Positions 26,571 through 35,188 of a stretch of DNA of 64,000 bases are shown here, one piece after another (position 1 is the stretch's first letter; the number at the start of each line of letters is the position of its first letter). This DNA is from Pseudomonas sp. Fl4BN1. Lineage in GTDB: Bacteria > Pseudomonadota > Gammaproteobacteria > Pseudomonadales > Pseudomonadaceae. The translations under genes and the position numbers were made by a program. The stretch covers positions 185,037 through 249,036 of the forward strand of contig NZ_JAAARM010000007.1 in assembly GCF_009908285.1 (NCBI RefSeq), read 5' to 3'. Under the pieces are notes generated by a model. The model searched no databases, had not been told where the DNA came from, and saw nothing but the letters and a program-made list of their open reading frames with translations.

Positions 26571-27563
26571 ATGAAGTTTTTCCAGCACCAGGCCCGCGCC
26601 AAGCATCGCACCCTCAAACTACTGCTGCTGATGGCCCTGGCCGTAAGCTGCCTGATCAGCGTCAGCAGCCTGGGCATCGGCCTGCTGTTGCGCGAGCTGC
26701 TCCATGAATCCAGCCAGCCCAAGGAGCTCAGCTGGACCATAGTCGCGGTCGTGGCGCTGCTCATGCTGCTGGTGGTGCTGCTGGGCAGTGGCTACAAGAC
26801 CTGGCGGCTCAGGGCCGGCGGCAAGGTGATCGCCGAGTTCTTCGGCGGGCGCCTGATCAACGCAGCCCCCAGGGACCACGATGAACAGCGGCTGTTGAAT
26901 ATCGTCGAGGAAATGGCCCTGGCCTCAGGCTCCGTGATGCCCGGGGTATACGTGCTGCCGGACGCCTCGATCAATGCCTTCGCCGCCGGCCTCGACCCCG
27001 AGCATGCAGTGCTCGGGGTCACCCGCGGCGCCATCACCCACCTCAATCGCGAAGAGTTGCAGGGCATGATCGCCCATGAGTTCAGCCACATTCACAACGG
27101 CGACATGCGCCTCAATACCCGACTGCTGTCGGTGATCCACGGGCTACTGGTGTTCAGCCTGGCGGGCATGGCGCTGCTGCGCCAGGCCGAGCAGCAGCAC
27201 CTGTCCAGCGATCGCAATCGCTTCATCTGGCAGATCGTCTTCGCGTTGCTGGGCCTGGCCCTGCTGATCCTCGGCTCGCTCGGCACCCTGCTGGGCAACC
27301 TGATCAAGGCGGCGATCTGCCGCCAGCGGGAGTTCCTCGCCGATGCCTCGGCGGTGCAGTTCACCCGCACCCCACTGGGCATCAGCGGCGCCTTGAAAAA
27401 GATCGGCGGCTGCAGCGCAGGCTCACGCCTGGAGGTCTTCAGCGCCACGCAATACAGCCATATGTTCTTCCACCAGGGGCTGAAGCGGCGCCTGGGTCGC
27501 CTGCTGGCCACGCGCATACAGCGCCTGGACCCACAGTGGGATGGACGCTTTGCCGTTCTATAG
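26571..27563 (+). CDS. Second M48 family metallopeptidase (short paralog)
   Basis: 330 residues, colinear with the first half of the preceding M48 protein (MKFFQHQARAKHRTLKL against MNFFQHQERAKRRTSTL). HEFSH again falls at residues 169-173, and REFLADASAVQFTR is kept, so it should be active. It ends right after the catalytic domain and lacks the paralog's ~320-residue C-terminal extension. This is a tandem duplication with later divergence; the 125-base gap holds nothing recognised. Confidence 0.88.
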   Translation: MKFFQHQARAKHRTLKLLLLMALAVSCLISVSSLGIGLLLRELLHESSQPKELSWTIVAVVALLMLLVVLLGSGYKTWRLRAGGKVIAEFFGGRLINAAPRDHDEQRLLNIVEEMALASGSVMPGVYVLPDASINAFAAGLDPEHAVLGVTRGAITHLNREELQGMIAHEFSHIHNGDMRLNTRLLSVIHGLLVFSLAGMALLRQAEQQHLSSDRNRFIWQIVFALLGLALLILGSLGTLLGNLIKAAICRQREFLADASAVQFTRTPLGISGALKKIGGCSAGSRLEVFSATQYSHMFFHQGLKRRLGRLLATRIQRLDPQWDGRFAVL

Positions 27564-27572
27564 GAGTACCCC

Positions 27573-28097
27573 ATGCCCGACGCTCAGCGCCCGACTCCGG
27601 CCGCACAACCCGAACACCTCCGGGCCGCCGCCAGCTTGCGGGGCCAGCGCCTGCAGGCACTGACCCACGCCCAGTACCTGTACAACGGACAGGTGCTGAC
27701 CGATGAGTGCGGCGATCTGCAATTCGATGGCCAGGACGGCAGCCAGGTCAGCCTGTTCCTGCTCGCTGACGGGGAAAGCGTCGGCGCCGCGCAAATGCCC
27801 ATGCACCTGCCCGCAGGATTCGAGCTTGAGGCCGGTGTGCGCTGCGCGTGGGAGGCTCGAGACCTGCTGCAGCGCTTGGCGGCCAGCCACCTGCGCGGCG
27901 CGATGATTGTCCAGGTGCAGGGTCTGTTCGATGACTGGCAAGAGCTGGGCAGAACCTTTCTCTGCGGTTTTCGGATCTGCTTCGACAGCGGCGACTTTGT
28001 GGTTTTCTACAATCAGGGCGATGAGGCCGTTGCCCTGTTCAACCAGTTGCCGCCGAGCATCAAGGGGGCCCACAGCCTTTGGCGTGACCTGCGCTGA
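27573..28097 (+). CDS. Conserved protein of unknown function downstream of M48 peptidases
   Basis: 174 residues, soluble, 9 bases after the second M48 gene with GGAG before its ATG, so likely in the same operon. No signal peptide, membrane segment or known motif was recognised. Aromatic and Gln-rich patterns (YLYNGQVLTDECGDLQF, FDDWQELGRTF) suggest a beta-rich fold. A regulator or substrate adaptor of the peptidases is only a guess from position. Confidence 0.65.
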   Translation: MPDAQRPTPAAQPEHLRAAASLRGQRLQALTHAQYLYNGQVLTDECGDLQFDGQDGSQVSLFLLADGESVGAAQMPMHLPAGFELEAGVRCAWEARDLLQRLAASHLRGAMIVQVQGLFDDWQELGRTFLCGFRICFDSGDFVVFYNQGDEAVALFNQLPPSIKGAHSLWRDLR

Positions 28098-28245
28098 AGG
28101 ACCGTAAACCCGGCTACACGATTTATCCTGCATTCATTATTGCGCTATGCACCGCGGCGATTGGCCGACGGTGAAAGCTTCACCGATGGCTGTCTATCAT
28201 CAGCCATCGAGCAATCCGCACTGCGTTTTACCTGGAGTCCTGCCC

Positions 28246-30069
28246 ATGCCCCATGAAGGCAACCTGCTACAAGCCGCCGTCGTGTTTCTCTGTGCCGCGG
28301 TGCTGATCGTGCCCCTGGCCAAGCGCCTGCAACTGGGGGCTGTGCTCGGCTACCTGCTGGCCGGGGTACTGATCGGCCCGTCGGTGCTGGGGCTGATCGG
28401 CAACCCGCAGAGCGTCAGCCATATCTCCGAGCTGGGGGTGGTGCTGTTGCTGTTCATCATCGGCCTGGAGCTCTCGCCCCGGCGTCTATGGGTCATGCGC
28501 AAAGCGGTGTTCGGCGTCGGCCTGGCCCAGGTACTGCTGACCGGCATGGTGATCGGCACCGTGGCCCTGTTCCTGTTCGGTCAGCGCCTCAACAGCGCCA
28601 TCGTCCTCGGCCTTGGGCTGGCGCTGTCGTCCACCGCCTTCGGCTTGCAGAGCCTGGCCGAACGCAAGGAGCTGAACAGCCCCCACGGACGCCTGGCCTT
28701 CGCCATCCTGCTGTTCCAGGACATCGCGGCGATCCCGCTGATCGCCATGGTGCCAGTGCTCGCCGGTGGCAACCACGACACCAGTACCGCCCAGGATTTG
28801 AGCCATGGCCTGCAGGTGCTGGGCAGCATCGCGGTGGTGGTGGTCGGTGGACGCTACCTGCTGCGCCCGGTGTTTCGCATCGTGGCCAAGACCCGGCTGC
28901 CGGAAGTGTCCACCGCCACCGCCCTGCTGGTGGTGATCGGCACCGCCTGGCTGATGGACCTGGCCGGGGTGTCCATGGCCCTGGGGGCCTTCCTCGCCGG
29001 GCTGCTGCTGGCAGATTCCGAATACCGGCATGAACTGGAAGCGCAGATCGAACCGTTCAAGGGCCTGCTGCTGGGGCTGTTCTTCATCAGCGTCGGCATG
29101 GGCGCCAATATCGGCCTGCTGTTCAGCATGCCGGTGGCGGTGCTGGGGCTGACCCTGCTGCTGATTGGCCTCAAGCTGCCGCTGCTGTACGTGGTCGGGC
29201 GCCTGGCCGGCAGTTTGAATCGCGAGAGTGCGTTGCGCCTGGGCGTGGTGCTGGCGGCGGGCGGTGAGTTCGCCTTCGTGGTGTTCAAGATCGGCCGCGA
29301 CCAGGGCCTGTTCGAAGCCGGCCTGCATGACTTGCTGGTGCTTACCATCACCCTGTCCATGGCCCTGACCCCGCTGCTGTTGCTGGCCTGCTCGCGGCTG
29401 CTCAAGCCCAAGGCCAAGCCGCTGGAAATGCCCCCCGAGTACCGCCAGATCGACGCCGACAGCCCACGGGTGGTGATTGCCGGGATGGGCCGCATGGGCC
29501 AGATCGTGGCGCGGATCCTGCGGGCGCAGAAGATCCCCTTCGTGGCCCTGGACACCTCGGTGGACACCATCGAGCTGATCCGCAGCTTCGGCGGCATGCC
29601 GGTGTTCTATGGCGACCCGATGCGCCCGGAGATCCTCAAGGCGGCCAAGGTCGGCCAGGCGGAGTACTTCGTCATCGCCACCGATGACCCGGAGACCAAC
29701 ATCAAGACCGCCGAGCAGGTGCGCAAGCTCTACCCGCACCTGAAGATCATCGCCCGGGCGCGCAACCGCCAACACGTGCACCGGCTGGTGGACCTGGACG
29801 CCCAGGCGATCCGCGAAACCTACTACTCGAGCCTGGAAATGGGCCGCCGGACCCTGGTCGGCCTGGGGCTCAGCCAGGCCCAGGCCGACTCGCGCATCCA
29901 GCGCTTCACACAGCATGACGAACAGTTGCTGGTGGCCCAGCACGCGGTGTACGACGATGCGGCCAAGGTCCTGCAGACCGCCCAGGAAGCCCGCGCCGAA
30001 CTGGCCCGGCTGTTCGAAGCCGATGAGCTGGATGAACAGACCGAGAGCCCGTTGCCGCCGATGCGCTGA
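28246..30069 (+). CDS. CPA2-family K+/H+ antiporter with TrkA-N domain (KefB/KefC-like)
   Basis: 607 residues from an ATG with GGAG. About twelve membrane helices at residues 5-385 with family motifs LGYLLAGVLIGP and ELGVVLLLFIIGLELSP; DIAAIPLIAMVPVL holds the likely ion-binding Asp. The C-terminal RCK/TrkA-N domain begins near 407 with the nucleotide-binding GMGRMGQIVARIL. Such proteins release K+ in exchange for H+, gated by NAD(H) or glutathione adducts. The KefF-type accessory protein is not nearby. Confidence 0.88.
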   Translation: MPHEGNLLQAAVVFLCAAVLIVPLAKRLQLGAVLGYLLAGVLIGPSVLGLIGNPQSVSHISELGVVLLLFIIGLELSPRRLWVMRKAVFGVGLAQVLLTGMVIGTVALFLFGQRLNSAIVLGLGLALSSTAFGLQSLAERKELNSPHGRLAFAILLFQDIAAIPLIAMVPVLAGGNHDTSTAQDLSHGLQVLGSIAVVVVGGRYLLRPVFRIVAKTRLPEVSTATALLVVIGTAWLMDLAGVSMALGAFLAGLLLADSEYRHELEAQIEPFKGLLLGLFFISVGMGANIGLLFSMPVAVLGLTLLLIGLKLPLLYVVGRLAGSLNRESALRLGVVLAAGGEFAFVVFKIGRDQGLFEAGLHDLLVLTITLSMALTPLLLLACSRLLKPKAKPLEMPPEYRQIDADSPRVVIAGMGRMGQIVARILRAQKIPFVALDTSVDTIELIRSFGGMPVFYGDPMRPEILKAAKVGQAEYFVIATDDPETNIKTAEQVRKLYPHLKIIARARNRQHVHRLVDLDAQAIRETYYSSLEMGRRTLVGLGLSQAQADSRIQRFTQHDEQLLVAQHAVYDDAAKVLQTAQEARAELARLFEADELDEQTESPLPPMR

Positions 30070-30081
30070 GGTCGCAGCCTA

Positions 30082-30121
30082 CTGACAGATTCTGTCAGCC
30101 GCCTGATCTAGATTGGGCGGC
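30082..30121. promoter_or_regulatory. Two adjacent inverted repeats before the AlkC-like gene
   Basis: CTGACAG-ATT-CTGTCAG (30082-30098) is a perfect palindrome, immediately followed by a GCCGCC/GGCGGC hairpin (30098-30121). They lie between the antiporter stop and the repair gene and may be a terminator plus operator. Confidence 0.45.
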
Positions 30122-30146
30122 TCCTTCTTCCCGACCGGAACCGCCG

Positions 30147-31244
30147 ATGACCGACGCCGCCCCTGCCCTCAAGGAAATCTTCAACGCCGAACGCCTGGCC
30201 CATATCGCCGACGCCATGCTCGCGGTGTACCCGGCCTTCGACCACCGAGGCTTCCTGCAACGCGCCAGTCACCACCTTGCAGAACGCTCGCTGATGCAGC
30301 GCCTGGCCCAGGTCAGCGACAGCCTGCACCAGGTATTGCCGGGCTCCTACGAGCACAGCCTGGAGCTGCTCTACGCCCTGGCTCCACGGCTGAACAGCCG
30401 CTTTGTGTGCATCTTCCTGCCACATTTCGTCGCCAGCCACGGCGCCCATGACTTTGCCCGTTCCATGGCCGCACTGAAGTTCTTTACCGGCTTCGGCTCC
30501 TCGGAGTTTGCCGTGCGCCCGTTCCTCGTCAGCCATCAGCACGCGACCCTGGAGCATATGCAGGACTGGGCCCTGGACCCGGACGAACATGTGCGCCGCC
30601 TGGCCAGCGAAGGCAGCCGCCCGCGCCTGCCCTGGTCATTCCGCCTGGAACAGTTGCAAGCCGATCCGCAACTGGCAGCACCGATCCTCGAACGGCTGAA
30701 GAACGACCCCAGCCTGTATGTGCGCAAATCGGTGGCCAACCACCTCAACGACATCACCAAGGATCACCCGCAGTGGGTGCTGGAGCGCCTGCAGGGCTGG
30801 CCGCTGGAGCAGCCCCACAGTGCCTGGATCGCCCGCCATGCCTTGCGCAGCCTGATCAAGCAGGGCGACCGGCAGGCCCTGACGTTGATCGGCGCCGGTG
30901 CCCGGGCCGAGGTCGAGGTCCATGGCTTCGCCGTGGCCCCGAGCGCGCTGCATCTCGGCCAGACCCTGAGCCTGTCGCTGCAGTTGCTCTCCACCCACCC
31001 CGAGCCCCAGCGCCTGGTGGTGGATTACGCCATCGACTACGTCAAGGCCTCGGGCGCCACGGCAAGCAAGGTGTTCAAGCTCAAGACCTTCACCCTGCCG
31101 GGGCATGGCCGGCAAACCCTGGCACGCCAGCAGCCGATCCGCGAATTCACCACCCGCCGGCATTACCCGGGACGTCACGCCGTGCACCTGCTGGTCAACG
31201 GCGAGCGCCTGGCCAGCAGTCATTTCGATCTGTTGCTGCCCTGA
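30147..31244 (+). CDS. AlkC-like DNA alkylation repair glycosylase
   Basis: 365 residues. The first ~230 residues form HEAT-like helical repeats, including WALDPDEHVRRLASEGSRPRLPWS, FRLEQLQADP and YVRKSVANHLNDITKDHP, which match the AlkC branch of the AlkC/AlkD family (removal of N3- and N1-alkylated bases). The final ~110 residues form a beta-sandwich, Ig-like domain seen in AlkC subtypes, ending HAVHLLVNGERLASSHFDLLLP across two strands. Two inverted repeats upstream may control it. No LexA box was seen. Confidence 0.85.
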   Translation: MTDAAPALKEIFNAERLAHIADAMLAVYPAFDHRGFLQRASHHLAERSLMQRLAQVSDSLHQVLPGSYEHSLELLYALAPRLNSRFVCIFLPHFVASHGAHDFARSMAALKFFTGFGSSEFAVRPFLVSHQHATLEHMQDWALDPDEHVRRLASEGSRPRLPWSFRLEQLQADPQLAAPILERLKNDPSLYVRKSVANHLNDITKDHPQWVLERLQGWPLEQPHSAWIARHALRSLIKQGDRQALTLIGAGARAEVEVHGFAVAPSALHLGQTLSLSLQLLSTHPEPQRLVVDYAIDYVKASGATASKVFKLKTFTLPGHGRQTLARQQPIREFTTRRHYPGRHAVHLLVNGERLASSHFDLLLP

Positions 31245-31307
31245 ACACCGGGCGCCCGCGCCGCGCCCGTCCACCCAACAAGCCTGCCCCTATTTAAGGA
31301 AACTCCC

Positions 31308-32327
31308 GTGGCAATCATCAGCAAGTGGGCGAAGTCCATCGCCAAGGTCCTGGAAAGCAGCGTCAGCAGCAGCATCGCCAGCCATTCGACGGTGCTCGGC
31401 GATGCCCGGGAGAGTTTCATCCGTGACGTTCTCAAGCGTTTCCTGCCGACCAACATCAGCATCGGCTCGGGGCAGATCATCGACAGCGAAGGCGGGATTT
31501 CCAAGCAGATCGACTTGATCATCTACCGCAACGACTTCCCCACCCTGCGCACCTTCGGCTCGGCCGACGTGTACCTGATCGAGGGGGTAGTCGCCACGGT
31601 GGAGGTCAAGTCGCAGCTCAACGAGGTGCAGTTGTTCGAGGCCCTGGAGAACGGCAAGTCGGTGCGCAACCTGCGCCCCTCCCTGCTCAAGGCCTCCCTC
31701 GATGAATACAGCAGCCGGATCTATGAGCACCCTTTCCAGCAACTCAGCGTGCCGCAGATGAACTCGATCATGGGCCTGGTGCTGCCTCCGGCCTACATCT
31801 ACAGCTACCGCGGCTATACCGGCAACAGCGTCGAGCAACTGCGGGCCAGCCTCAACGCCTGGCATAACATTCCCAACAGTGCCGGCGAACTGGACGTCAC
31901 CCTGATGCCGGAAGTGATCGCCACCCAGGGCTGCGTGACCCTGAAGAACCTCAACAACTTTCTCAAGTTGCCACGGGCCGCCGGCGACGACCTCGAAGCC
32001 TGCCGCCAGGCCTACAACAGCACCATGGGCCGGGAGCTGAACAAGCATGATTTCTTCAGCTATTTCCGCGACAGCCCTGCAGCGGGCTTCGACTACGGGA
32101 TCGCCATCAAGGCCTTCGAGGCACCCTTGCAGTACCTGATTTCCAGCCTGCTGGAAACCGTCACCTCACGGATCGGCTACCAGCAACTGGGGGGCACGGC
32201 CATCCAGTACAACTTGCTCAAGTACCACATCAGCGACGACATGGAGGGTGGCTGGTCAGGGGCTGCGGTCAACCTCACCAACGTGCGTGATCCCAAACTG
32301 GATTTCGCCAAGGCCAACGGTTTTTGA
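31308..32327 (+). CDS. DUF6602-like protein with restriction-nuclease fold
   Basis: 339 residues, soluble. The N-terminal region shows the PD-(D/E)XK pattern: ISKQIDLIIY (Asp) followed by VVATVEVKS (E-x-K), so a nuclease or nuclease-derived domain is likely; this resembles DUF6602. It is 63 bases downstream of the AlkC-like gene on the same strand, and could be co-transcribed. A role in DNA repair or defence is plausible but unproven. Confidence 0.68.
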   Translation: MAIISKWAKSIAKVLESSVSSSIASHSTVLGDARESFIRDVLKRFLPTNISIGSGQIIDSEGGISKQIDLIIYRNDFPTLRTFGSADVYLIEGVVATVEVKSQLNEVQLFEALENGKSVRNLRPSLLKASLDEYSSRIYEHPFQQLSVPQMNSIMGLVLPPAYIYSYRGYTGNSVEQLRASLNAWHNIPNSAGELDVTLMPEVIATQGCVTLKNLNNFLKLPRAAGDDLEACRQAYNSTMGRELNKHDFFSYFRDSPAAGFDYGIAIKAFEAPLQYLISSLLETVTSRIGYQQLGGTAIQYNLLKYHISDDMEGGWSGAAVNLTNVRDPKLDFAKANGF

Positions 32328-32429
32328 GCCGCGGCCCCGGGCGACCGCCGGCCCGTCCGGACAGTAGCACCTGAAGCGCCAGCCCCTTGGCTACACCCGC
32401 GCAGGGATCTAGCCAGGGGCTGCAGCGGA

Positions 32430-32804
32430 TTAGTCCTGCTTGGTTCTCCCGGACACTGCAATCAGGTGGTCGGTGCAACCAAAACCCACCACCCCGTCAA
32501 CGCTCCAGAACACATCAACCACCGCAATGCAGCGGTCATAGGACTGCCCCTGCAGCGTGCCGTCGGCGTTGAATACCCGCAGGTAGCCACCGATGGCATA
32601 GCGTGAACTGTCACCATCACCGGGCATGGTCATGGTCGGAATCCAGGCGCGCCAGCTGAACATCCGATACTTCTGGTAGTAGAAGGCCTGGTTGGGGCTG
32701 TAGTTGCGCTCCTCGTAGGGCGTGCCGTAGTAGAACCAGGCATGACCCTGGTACACCAGGAACACGGCCAGTGCGGCGCCGAGAATGCGCTTGGTGGTTT
32801 TCAT
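32430..32804 (-). CDS. Small membrane-anchored protein of unknown function
   Basis: 124 residues, starting at the ATG with GGAAAG about 7 bases upstream. A single N-terminal hydrophobic segment (ILGAALAVFLVYQGHAWFYYG) is an uncleaved anchor or signal peptide; the rest is an aromatic-rich soluble domain with two cysteines (DRCIAVVD, GFGCTDH). No family recognised. It lies downstream of the broken TetR gene on the same strand. Confidence 0.6.
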   Translation of the reverse strand: MKTTKRILGAALAVFLVYQGHAWFYYGTPYEERNYSPNQAFYYQKYRMFSWRAWIPTMTMPGDGDSSRYAIGGYLRVFNADGTLQGQSYDRCIAVVDVFWSVDGVVGFGCTDHLIAVSGRTKQD

Positions 32805-32838
32805 CGGGGGATCTTTCCTTTTATCCGTAGGGGGAGCT

Positions 32839-33503
32839 TCAGGGGTGCGGCACATCCAGCCTGCGCAGGCAGGCCTGGACAATTGCTTCGGCCAGGGGCT
32901 GGCGATCTTGTTCACCGGCGGCGATCACATCGTCGGTGGCGCCATGCACCCCGGCATAGATCAGCGAGGCGATAACACCCGGCTGGGCCAGGGACCAGAC
33001 GCCCGCCTGCCGGCCGCCTTCGAGGATGCCCTGCAATTGCTGAAGGACCGCGCTCTTCTCCGGGTTGCCGCGGTCATGGTGATGGTGGCTGGGGTAGACG
33101 ATGTCGTGCAGGCGATAGGTGTCGAGGTAGGCCTGCACGCTGGTGCGGATCCAGTTGCTGATCCATGCCACCCAGTCCTCCTCGGCGCAGGCGTTCACTG
33201 CCTGCTCCAGGCGTTCGAGGAAGTGCCGGGTATAGCGCTCGCCGAGGGCCACCAGCATGTCGTTCCTGGAGTCGAAGTAGTGATAGAAAGGCCCTTGGCC
33301 ACCTCGGCGCGGGAGACGATTTCACTGATAGTGGTGGCCTCCACGCCCTGGCTGAGAAACAGGCTTTGCGCGGCGGCCATCAACTCTTCCAGGCGCACTT
33401 CGGCGGGCTTGCTCCGCGGTCGCGGCTGGCCTGCTACGCGCTTCGGGGCCTGGGAGGGTTTCACGCTCAAGAACCAATCCGGCTGATCGACAAAGGCCGC
33501 CAT
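32839..33503 (-). pseudogene. TetR-family regulator disrupted by a 1-nt deletion
   Basis: Two overlapping frames together make a TetR protein. The upstream frame holds the helix-turn-helix (LFLSQGVEATTISEIVSRAEVAKG), then near 33288-33294 the frame slips. One missing base would restore the usual FYHYFDSRNDMLVALGERYTRHF as the sequence continues in the second frame to HP at 32841. The N-terminal start is uncertain (ATG at 33503 assumed). A perfect palindrome TGACCGATGGTCA sits just upstream. The regulated gene across the gap is a decayed efflux pump. Confidence 0.85.
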
Positions 33504-33555
33504 TCTAGGGAAATTGTCCGGAAAAAGAGAGTTGAGAATCCTTGCCCACCTCAAT

Positions 33556-33568
33556 TGACCGATGGTCA
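33556..33568. promoter_or_regulatory. Probable TetR operator
   Basis: TGACC-GAT-GGTCA, a 13-base perfect palindrome of the usual TetR operator form, lies between the divergent broken regulator and broken pump. Confidence 0.65.
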
Positions 33569-33627
33569 GTCGAAATATTTACCTGACGCTGCCTACTGCT
33601 TTTCCAACCTTGCGAGGGAGTCGCTTG

Positions 33628-33942
33628 ATGCAACCTTATCGCCGTCCGGCCCTGGTGGCCGCTGCCTACCTGAGGACTTCCTAGCGTCACTGGAGATCAG
33701 CATCGTCAATGTCGCCATGCCGACCCTGCAACAGGCGCTGGACACTGACCTCGCCGGCCTGCAGTGGGTGATCAACGCCTGCCTCTGGACAACCCGTTGT
33801 TCGGCGAGCTTTACAGTGCCGCCATGAGCAATGGTTTTGGTCTGGCGATGTTACTGGGACCAGTTTGTTGGCCATGGTGGCGTTGCCGAGCCCCCGAAAG
33901 ATCGCCAGCCAGCCACTCGCGACGACCGTCGAGCGCGACTGA
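33628..33942 (+). pseudogene. Remnant of a DHA2-type MFS drug efflux pump
   Basis: An ATG behind GAGGGAG opens MQPYRRPALVAAAYL, then a frameshift at about 33680; the next frame continues FLASLEISIVNVAMPTLQQ and LDTDLAGLQWVINA, the first helix and motif of EmrB/QacA-type pumps. At about 33783 nearly the whole body is missing, and a C-terminal end follows (PLFGELYSAAMSNGFGLAM, then, after another shift, SLLAMVALPSPRKIASQPL) ending at 33942. So about 400 residues are deleted. It faces the broken TetR gene across a TetR-type operator. Confidence 0.8.
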
Positions 33943-34140
33943 ACAGGTGGCTGAGCGATACCGACCGCACCGCCTGTTACCGAGCTGCGCAGGGAGGCAG
34001 GCATGGCGTAAAACCTAGGCTTGCAGACGATCGATAACATATTAATAACGTGCATTGCTGGAGGTTTTCCGCTCGTCTAGTATGGTCGGCGGACAGTGGC
34101 TGTAAATGGGGCACTTACCTTGAAAAATAATAAGAAATCC

Positions 34141-35178
34141 ATGACGGCCCTCTCTGCATCAAGCCTCGCCGGCGCCTATGTACGCCGCCTCAAACTCGGA
34201 CCCTTGCTCGAGCACCTGCAGGACCGCCAGGCAATGTTGCCCCTGCGCTGCCAAGTACGGCATGCCGATTGGCAACGGCTCAAACCGAACGAGAGCATTA
34301 CCCTGGGCCACTACCTGGCATTCTTTGAAGACGTCGCCGCCGAGCTGGGAGATCCGCAGCTGGGTGCGCGGCTTGGCCTGAACAGTCGTTCGTCGCTGCT
34401 CTCGCCGTTGCGCGAGCTGTTTCTCAGCGGCCAGACACTGCATGACGCACTACTGGAGCTCAACCGCAGCACCAGCGCCCTGCAAGGAGGGACCCAAACC
34501 CAACTGCGCATCGACCACGACCGGGTGTACATCTCCTACCAGCTACCACGCTGCCCTGGCACGGATAACCGCCAGGACGTGGAGTTCAGCCTGTGCATGC
34601 TGATCCGGATACTGCAATTGCGCCTGGGCGAGCACTGGCGTCCGCAGGAAATCCGCCTGTGCCACGCCCTGGACGAAACCGACCGCCTGGCCCTGGCCCG
34701 GCTGCTGGACAGCCCGCTGGTGGACGCTGCTGAAAGCAACTGCATTGTCTTTGCCGCTCATTGGCTGAGCCATGCCTGTGCCCTGCAGGGCTGCAGCGAA
34801 GATGTGCTGAGCTTTTTCCGCGAGCACATCCATGCACTCTGCACGGACCAGGGTGCCAGCAGCTTCCATGACAAGGTCCGGCGTCTGCTGGAACAGCACA
34901 TGGGCGAGCAAGCGCCTTCCCTGGAGTTGGTGGCCAGCCGCCTGTACCTGTCACCACGTAGCGTGCAACGCAGGCTGGCGCAAGAACAGGTAGTGTTTTC
35001 CGACCTCCTGGAGCAGGTCCGGCACGCCCTGGCGCTGGAGCGCATGCGCCAACCCGGAACCCGCATCGACAACCTCGCCGACAGCCTGGGCTACGCCGAC
35101 AGCGCAGCCTTTTCCAAGGCCTTCAAACGCTGGACAGGGTTGTCGCCACTGCGTTATCGCAGGCAGTTCCTGTTCTAG
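34141..35178 (+). CDS. AraC-family regulator (OruR/ArgR-type N-terminal domain)
   Basis: About 345 residues from the ATG giving MTALSASSLAG; a GTG at 34096 is an alternative, and no strong ribosome site decides. The N-terminal half resembles the AraC-binding type domain of the Pseudomonas OruR group (LPLRCQVRHADWQRL, ITLGHYLAFFEDVAAELGD). The C-terminal pair of helix-turn-helices includes LELVASRLYLSPRSVQRRLAQE and IDNLADSLGYADSAAFSKAFKRW. It converges with a six-gene metabolic operon, its stop only 10 bases from that operon's last stop, and is its best candidate activator. Confidence 0.85.
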   Translation: MTALSASSLAGAYVRRLKLGPLLEHLQDRQAMLPLRCQVRHADWQRLKPNESITLGHYLAFFEDVAAELGDPQLGARLGLNSRSSLLSPLRELFLSGQTLHDALLELNRSTSALQGGTQTQLRIDHDRVYISYQLPRCPGTDNRQDVEFSLCMLIRILQLRLGEHWRPQEIRLCHALDETDRLALARLLDSPLVDAAESNCIVFAAHWLSHACALQGCSEDVLSFFREHIHALCTDQGASSFHDKVRRLLEQHMGEQAPSLELVASRLYLSPRSVQRRLAQEQVVFSDLLEQVRHALALERMRQPGTRIDNLADSLGYADSAAFSKAFKRWTGLSPLRYRRQFLF

Positions 35179-35188
35179 TGACCCTCCC

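Noticed and set aside
28486..29943. 485-codon minus-strand open frame
   Set aside because: Mirror of the antiporter gene in another frame; low-complexity composition.
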